From Adiantum capillus-veneris (lineage: Eukaryota > Streptophyta > Polypodiopsida > Polypodiales > Pteridaceae): 64,000 nt of DNA. The notes below the pieces were generated by a model. It ran no database searches. It was given only the letters and a program-made list of their open reading frames with translations, and was not told the origin of the DNA. Position numbers and translations under genes: made by a program. Of the stretch, positions 58,204 through 64,000 are shown piece after piece (the first letter of the stretch is position 1; each line of letters starts with the position of its first letter). Location: NCBI GenBank assembly GCA_014529385.2, contig CM043956.1:66997281-67061280 (forward strand), in the 5' to 3' direction.

Positions 58204-59840
58204 TGTCATAAAATCTAATATCTAATATCTAACCAACCCAAGTGATTCTCTCATATTAAACTGATCACTTAATGTGGGAGAATAAGGGTTAAGATATAGA
58301 CATGTGCTTATAGATCTATCTCAACATGGGGCAAATGGTAAAGGGGCCCAAATGAGAGATGGTCTATCAAAGAGCAAGGCTAGCCAATGGAGCATAAGAC
58401 CTTAGGGTTATCTTCATTGAAGACCTCCAATAATGTGTGTAAAATTCCTTTTACCTTAGCTAAGCTAGGGCTGACCTTGAGGCGTAGGAACCCGACCCAG
58501 CTCGAGGTGCTTGTCCTGCTTGTCATGCTTGATGACTAAGGTGCTTGAGATGACTAAGGTATTTGAGGTGCTTGAGATGCTTGAGGTGCTTAATTATTGA
58601 GATGCTTGAGGTGCTTGACATGCTTGAGATGCTAGGGTTGCACTTAAGGTGAGAACCTAGCCCAAGCTTAAAGTGCTTAACGACCAATCTTGTGGTGGGA
58701 ACTGGGCCTATGTATGAGAGGCTTGAGGTGTCAAAAAGTCAAATATTCAATCCCTACAAGGAGGGGGCGAGCCCTACATGAGGGGGGATGAGAGAGAACA
58801 CCCACACACTCACACAAGGCATGCATGGTACAAAGAAAGCAAAAGGGACACTTGTCAAGTTTCTCGTCATGTTGCCCTCATGGTGTGCTTGAAGCCTATT
58901 GGTTTGTTACCCAAGGGGTCCAATGATAACTTAGGATATTTAATTAATTGATTTTTCATTTATTAAGTCCTCTCTCTCTCAAAGGGGAAAGGGGGACACT
59001 TGTCTCAAGGCTACCCTTGCTACTTGTAATGCCTTCTGCTTGTGATTGGCTAGGCCCGGAGGGGTCCAATGAGCTTCAAGCATGAGCTACAAGGGGGGTT
59101 CGACCCAAGAAAGCTAGGGGGTTGCTTAGGGGGTATACTCACCCACACACACACTCAAAAACACTCTCATTGTGTGCTATGAAAAGTGCAAGAGCTCCCT
59201 CTCCTTCTCCAAGCAAGTAGAGGTTGAGAGCCTACACCAACACTCTTGGATATGGAGTGAAAATCCTACCAAGAGCTATGCTTCAATGCTTAAGCTTTCC
59301 ATCTCCTTCTTCTTCATTACTATGCTATTATGTATGCTAGCAACAAGAGTTATGATAAGTGAGGAACTAATTCTTTCTCCTATGAAATGTTTCTTCTTCC
59401 TCTTCCCTGCCCTCATTTCCTGCTAGGTCTCTCCACCTTCGAAGGTGCTTGAGGTCTTGGGACTGAGGCTTGGGACAGTTAAAGCTTTCTTCAATTTTAT
59501 GTTATGTTTGTGATGCATGAAGCTTTCCATCTTCATTGCATCACCTAGGTCACAAGGAACACAAAGATTGTATTGTAACAAGTCTCTCTTAATGGGAGAA
59601 ATCATAATACAAATGCCTATCGGAGGGGGGACTGGCTCCACATAAATCCGGTCCTCAACTCTTGTCATGTTCTCTAAATTCTCTCTCTTGCAAAAGTATT
59701 GTTCATGCCAAGTTAACTAATTTCTATGAGTATGTTGCTATCTTCAATTATGTTCACCCGCTATGCTCACAAAGTCAGTTCTCAAAAGTACTCTCATTAA
59801 TTTCCGCTACTCTCAAATTAAATAGGCCAATTCCATTACA
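58204..59840 (-). repeat. Gypsy B 5' LTR (1637 bp)
   Basis: Partner of 51878-53675. It carries an expanded block of GAGRTGCTT/GAGGTGCTT units at about 58500-58640, where the other LTR has fewer. Confidence 0.9.
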
Positions 59841-60285
59841 CCAGTCATCCCCCATTTATCCATAATAAAGGGGTTATGAACCACTAGGTACATCATTCTC
59901 TCTCTGTCAAAATACCTATCCCCATCATAATCAACATCTACAAGATCTCTAAACTTGCTCGAATTATTTCCAATTTAACACAATAGAGATCCATTCCATC
60001 CTTATAGATTTTGTCCTTAAGCACATTTTCAAATTGAAACTTCAAATACAACAATTTTACATCAGATACAGGTTGAGAAGGACCTTCCCCCATCCTAGCT
60101 GTTCCCTTAGGGTTTGACTTGTTAGAATACTCAGTCATGAGGCTGTATGATCTTTCTGACGAAGTGCTAGAGAACCTTTTCTCTAAAATGGGTTCTAATG
60201 GCCGCAGTGGTCTCTTATTTATGCTTTCTTCCATTGAGTGATTGCTTCCTTGATCAAAGATGATGGGATTCCTATTCTTGTACAA
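59841..60285 (-). pseudogene. Gypsy E reading frame, upstream part
   Basis: From an ATG at 60285: MYKNRNPIIFDQGSNHSMEE, RPLRPLEPILEKRFSSTSSE, SDVKLLYLKFQFENVLKDKI, then after a frame change FRDLVDVDYDGDRYFDRERM and MYLVVHNPFIMDKWGMT. It breaks at gypsy B. Placed about 2 kb downstream of the E primer site, it is probably the start of E gag or of an extra ORF; no family motif seen. Confidence 0.45.
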
Positions 60286-62279
60286 TCTTCTTGATCACAA
60301 ATTCATGAAGAATCGGTATTGCAAAATCCAAACATGGTTACCTCATTAGCTAGTTTGAATCCCCCATTTGATCTTAGTTGCTGGGTAGTATCCTCTAGTA
60401 CCTACAACATGTCAAAAATTGCTTGATAGCTGTGAGCTTATAGCTGTTCTTGTTAGTTCTAGCTTTTCAATCGACAAAATTTAGCTAGGTTTCTCAGTAG
60501 CACACAATTCCTCACAAAACATCAATAATTTAGGTCCAATTTCAATTTTGAAAGAGGCACCAAGGCCCTGTGGACTAGCTCTTTGTGTGGTGAAGTTCTG
60601 CTTCCGTGTTGACTAAGAGAAACATGGATTGTGATCCATATTTGGAAGCCAAATGGACTTTTCTTGGTACCATCAGGTTCAACATGATTAGGAGGTCTTA
60701 TGGTATCAATTTTTTTAGAAATGAACCTCTGGATTGGAGGCTAGGTCAATTCTGTCACTTTGCCAGAGTTCTTGTCACTTTTGGGATTTTGGTATGTTTT
60801 TTTGCATCCGAATTCAATTTTGAAAGGACCACTAGACACTCTATTATTCCCTCTAGCTATGGTGCCACTTTTGTATCAAAATGTTTCAAGGGAACATTGA
60901 TCGCGATCCATGTTCCTTAGGGCCAAAATATTCTTAATCTTGACCCACAGCTAGTCCTTGGCCTATTGATGCTGGCTATATGGTTTTTCAATGTTTCGGA
61001 GTTTTTTAGGTCAACCAAAAATCAGTTTTAGGGTCTGTTCCAATGGTTTCCCCGTTGATCTAATTTTTTCCCCTTTTGCCCTCTATTTGAACTTTTCCGA
61101 TAAGGGTCCCTTGGGAAAAAGTGCTTTAAATGTTGTCCCTTTTCTACTTGCCCAATATCAGCTCAAAATTCCAAAAAGGTAGATGGATTGTGATCCATGT
61201 TTGGCAAGATTTGTGACTGATACTTTGTGAGTTTGTGACAAAAGTTCTGTTCTCCAAATCTTTTTGGATTTGATCAACTTTTTTCAAGTCAAAAGCAAGA
61301 TTTTGTGTCTGTTTTGTGGTTTTTTGTAAACAACTCCTTTTTTGGTATTTTGATTAAGTGTTTTTACTTTTTGTCTATGGCTCCTTTTGGAAAAGTTGTT
61401 CCCTTAGTAATGAGGGATGTTCTTGTCAAATTTCATTGTCAGATGCCTACCTGGAACATGGATCACAATCCATGTTGGGAAGCACCTGGTCACAATTTTT
61501 GGTTTTCTTGGTTCCCTGCTTCTAGTTGATCCCATTCTCTTTCCTTTTTGAATTTGGAGAAGTAAAAGTTCTGTTTTTTCTTATTTTCTTCAATTTCCAA
61601 GGTTTTGCTTTGCTCAACCAATTTCTTGATTTAATTGATCTTTTAGAACTCTATTTCTGACCAAACTCAAGGTTCTGATGCCTGAGAGCCAGTTCTAAGC
61701 AAGGAAAACAATTTTAGCACATTTTTCCAAAAAGATACATGGATCATGATCCATGTTGGACAGGCAAATTGGAATTTTTCTGCACAGTCTGTTTTTAGCA
61801 AGTGTTTCTATCCCCTTTTTGAAGGTTTTGCTGGGTTTGGTTCAGTTTTGAAGCTCTGACCATCAATTTTTTAACTTTTTAGAGTTATGGTCTTCAACAA
61901 CAAAATAAGGTTTTTGACAGTTTTTTCCTCGATCCTTTTGGCCCCAAATGATGGTGTAATTTGTTACCTAACCTACTCCTATAAACTGAAATAAATCTGC
62001 AAACATAAATGAATTTAACAGTACAAAAACAACAACAAAGTATGTGGTGGAATGGTCCTTTCCAAGCATGAAAAAATCAAAGGACGAAATACTATCTTGT
62101 ACTTCACTCACAACTTTTTTTGTTTGTAAGGAGTAGCAGTGGCTAGTCTCAGACTCCAGTCTCTACTAAGCACTTAACCTACTTCTAGCTACTTCACTTT
62201 CTATGTGTAAGTGAGATGGGTGTCAAAAGCTTTGTAATGAATTTTTTATACACTAAGTCACTCACCACCTAAGGATCGG
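60286..62279 (-). other. Long T-rich leader of gypsy E with palindrome array
   Basis: No gene. Five palindromic motifs related to ACATGGATCGCGATCCATGT lie at 60622, 60894, 61181, 61456 and 61737 (see the repeat entry). The frames on the plus strand here lack any domain. Confidence 0.6.
60622..61757. repeat. Five ~20 bp palindromes spaced 272-288 bp
   Basis: Motif ACATGGATYRYGATCCATRT: ACATGGATTGTGATCCATAT at 60622, ACATTGATCGCGATCCATGT at 60894, AGATGGATTGTGATCCATGT at 61181, ACATGGATCACAATCCATGT at 61456, ACATGGATCATGATCCATGT at 61737. A sixth, ACATGGATCGCGATCCATGT, is at 46795. The spacers are T-rich and only loosely alike, so the motif is far better kept than the rest of the unit. Confidence 0.85.
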
Positions 62280-62283
62280 TCTC

Positions 62284-62301
62284 CCCGGCAACAATGCCAA
62301 T
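62284..62301 (-). promoter_or_regulatory. Gypsy E primer-binding site
   Basis: Minus strand TGGCATTGTTGCCGGGGA, one base after an LTR end CTAACA. It differs at two bases from TGGCGCCGTTGCCGGGGA, the tRNA-Asp-type site of Athila/Tat elements. Confidence 0.7.
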
Positions 62302-62777
62302 GTTAGAAGGTCACCGCGACGGATGTCTATAGCATAGCTTTTTGTACTAACATAATGTCAATAGACACACCATGTATGCTCCTAAAGGCTGATTCATATT
62401 GAGGACAATATACAAATATATAGGTGAGACCAAGTTGAGCAGAGTGAGCCATATATAGCTTCAACACCCCCACTCAAACAAAGGTCTCTAACTTTGGATG
62501 AAAAAACCCTTGGAGAGTTTAAGGGGAAAACCCAAGCCCCTATACAATATGAAAATATGAACCAACAATGATGATGTGAAAGTAAATTGTGAATCTATGT
62601 ATAAATATACAAGTGACTCGAAGATCACAGTGTGCAGGTGTGGAGTGTGCATAGTGCATGATACCTCTATGATTACAATGTCATATTTACAAATCTATCA
62701 CAATAACAGAGAAACTAATCTATAAAGAGTGAGACCCAAGCAACTCCAAGCTCCGAGTGCAAGAGGATGAAGTGTTA

Positions 62778-64000
62778 CTAGTTGAGGCCTTTGGTAATCA
62801 TATCTACAATCATCTGGTTACTTGGATAGTTTTCCACCATTATGGTGCCTTTGTGCACTTCATACCTCACATAATGATAATGCACAACAATGTACTTTGA
62901 CTTATTATGTTGAACATTGTCTTTTACAAGACTAATAGCACTCTGTGCTAGAAAGAAGAGAATGATCAATATCAACCAGCATTTGTCGAAGCCAAATCAA
63001 CTCACAAGAAGCTGCAAGTGATTCCGTAACATATTCTGACTCAGTCGTAGAAACTGCAACAGATCCTTGTTTCTTGCTAGTCCAAGAAACAAGACAACCA
63101 TTTATAAAGAAGAATATTCCACTAGTAGATCTCATAGTTAAATGTAAGCTTGTCCAATCTACATCTGTGTAGCCCAAAAGAGAAAGAGATTGCATAGAAT
63201 CCGATGTAAGTTGTCGTCAATAGACCAAACCAAAATCTATGGTGCCTGATAAGTATTTCAATACAGGCTTTGTTGCAGACAAATTTTTAAGAGAAGTACG
63301 TGCAACTTATAAGTATTTCAATACACGCTTTGTTGCAGACAAATTTTTAAGAGAAGTACGTGCAAGATGTTGTCCAAGATGATTAGCAACAGACAAAATA
63401 TCAGGATGAGTATTCATGCCAACAAATTGAAGACGTCCAATCAAGTTAGCATAAGGTTGATTTGTGACAAGTTGACTGCCATTGTCAGAAGTGTTCTTCG
63501 TAGAACTGGCAAGACGAGGTGTGGTTGGCCGAATGTGTAGATTCCAAACCAAATTTTTGAATAGTATTTACAATAAACTTTGACTGTCGAAGGAATAAAA
63601 ATCCTTCTGTGCGGTTCCTTTGAATCTAAATGCCAAGACACGAGTGAATCTCTCCCAGATCCACCATAATAAATGCAAAAGACAATAAATTTTTCACTTG
63701 TTGAAGAAATCTCAAATCATTGGAAACAAGGATGGTATCGTCCACATCAAGGGCAAGAATCACAAAACTACCATCTTGGCAGTTTATATATAAGTTGGGG
63801 TCTCAAGAGCAAGAGATGAATTCTTTAGAGGTGAGAAAAAGATCAAATTTTGTATATCAGGCCCGCGAATCTTGTTTGAGACCATATAGTGCCTTATGGA
63901 ATTGAGCAACAAGGTCTTCTTTAGCTGAAATAACAAACCCTTATGGTTGTTTTATATAAACTTACTCTTCCAAATCACCATTCAAAAAAGCAGTTTGCAC
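62778..64000 (-). pseudogene. Copia D RT and RNase H
   Basis: From the right edge downward: VQTAFLNGDLEE (usually VKTAFLNGDLEE), HKALYGLKQDSRA*YTKF, FVILALDVDDTILVSND (catalytic YVDD replaced by DVDD), VDLGEIHSCLGI, YANLIGRLQFVGMNTHPDIL, RNase H LLGYTDVDWTSLHLTMRSTS and GIFFFINGCLVSWTSKKQGS, VSTTESEYVTESLAASCELI, ending YVRYEVHKGTIMVENYPSNQ, MIVDMITKGLN. Several stops and frame changes; not functional. Gag and integrase lie outside the window. Confidence 0.93.
63249..63367. repeat. 59 bp tandem duplication in Copia D RT/RNase H
   Basis: TAAGTATTTCAATACA(G/C)GCTTTGTTGCAGAC continuing to GAAGTACGTGCAA occurs twice in direct succession, with one or two differences. 59 bp shifts the frame. Confidence 0.92.

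Larger units (their letters stand above)
51878..59840 (-). mobile_element. Truncated Ty3/gypsy element (gypsy B)
   Basis: LTR copies 51878-53675 and 58204-59840 share TGTCATAAAA...TTCCATTACA on the plus strand (minus: TGTAATGG...TTTTATGACA). The internal region, read on the minus strand, gives gag, zinc knuckle, protease and the first third of RT, then stops exactly at the 3' LTR: no RNase H, no integrase, no polypurine tract. No matching target duplication is visible (GGTAA versus CCAGT). It lies inside gypsy E. Confidence 0.88.
45797..62355 (-). mobile_element. Large gypsy element E (minus strand), heavily nested
   Basis: TGTTAGMRGGTCAYCGCGACG continuing through CTATAGCATAGCTTTTTGTA and CTAACATAATGTCAATA is present at 45797-45858 and 62303-62355. 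At 62303 it is directly preceded by CCCCGGCAACAATGCCA, i.e. on the minus strand an LTR end CTAACA followed by TGGCATTGTTGCCGGGGA, which resembles the tRNA-Asp-type primer site of Athila/Tat gypsy elements. So 45797 is the outer end of the 3' LTR and 62303 the inner end of the 5' LTR. The 5' LTR is cut at 62355 by Copia D. The internal region holds Copia3 and gypsy B; I see no pol domain of E itself. The LTR length is not determinable here. Confidence 0.65.
62356..64000 (-). mobile_element. Ty1/copia element, 3' half, running off the right edge (Copia D)
   Basis: RT and RNase H on the minus strand, followed by a purine-rich TTGAGTGGGGGTGTTGAAGC (plus 62460-62479), which should contain the polypurine tract and the LTR start TGTTGAAGC. 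The LTR then runs down to about 62356-62373, only ~100-115 bp, so it is short or truncated. It lies within the 5' LTR of gypsy E. Confidence 0.75.

Overview
This window is nuclear DNA of a land plant with a repeat-rich, probably large genome. I cannot name the species. The evidence is the mobile-element content: Ty1/copia elements with initiator tRNA-Met primer sites, several Ty3/gypsy relics, a CACTA transposon whose tnp2-like gene has GT-AG introns, and an A1 (nepenthesin-type) aspartyl protease gene. I see no intact host gene, no tRNA or rRNA gene and no CRISPR array. The only apparently uninterrupted multi-exon reading frame is the second gene of the CACTA element.

Layout. 1-1065: seven units of a ~152 bp tandem repeat, open at the left edge. 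1066-10118: decayed minus-strand gypsy sequence (two divergent LTR-like copies around a protease-RT relic; further right, an integrase relic). 10119-21573: a minus-strand LTR element with ~2 kb LTRs whose only coding region is gag, inserted into a gypsy element whose RT lies on the right (21640-22330) and integrase on the left (9300-10118). Inside one of its LTRs sits a plus-strand copia element (13986-19688, TSD CACCT) with a duplicated 3' end. 22331-26876: gypsy remnants and an unrecognised minus-strand reading frame. 26880-34521: a 7.6 kb CACTA transposon (TSD TAG) with a tnp2-type gene, a second Ptta/En/Spm-type gene, dense GCGTCGC/GCGACGC subterminal arrays and what looks like a captured heavy-metal-associated (HMA/HIPP) exon. 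35400-43757: an aspartyl protease gene on the minus strand, cut by a 6.7 kb copia element (36523-43202, TSD ATACT) that itself carries a 925 bp solo LTR; the 3' end of the gene is replaced by a gypsy LTR. 44348-44705: a 358 bp CACTA-like MITE (TSD TAT). 45797-62302: a large minus-strand gypsy element (primer site TGGCATTGTTGCCGGGGA) holding a gag-only copia (48589-51727, TSD ATGCT) and a truncated gypsy (51878-59840). 62356-64000: the 3' half of a minus-strand copia.

How it fits together. This is a nest of at least four levels whose order can be read from target-site duplications: gypsy, then gag-only LTR element, then copia in one place; aspartyl protease, then copia, then solo LTR in another; large gypsy, then gag-only copia and truncated gypsy in a third. 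Nearly all premature stops in the best preserved elements can be explained by a single C-to-T change in CAG, CAA or CGA codons, as expected for methylated, silenced DNA. The main points of interest are the gag-only elements from two superfamilies, the host-exon capture in the CACTA, the ~280 bp spaced 18-20 bp palindromes at 60.6-61.75 kb, and the reconstructable interruption of the protease gene.
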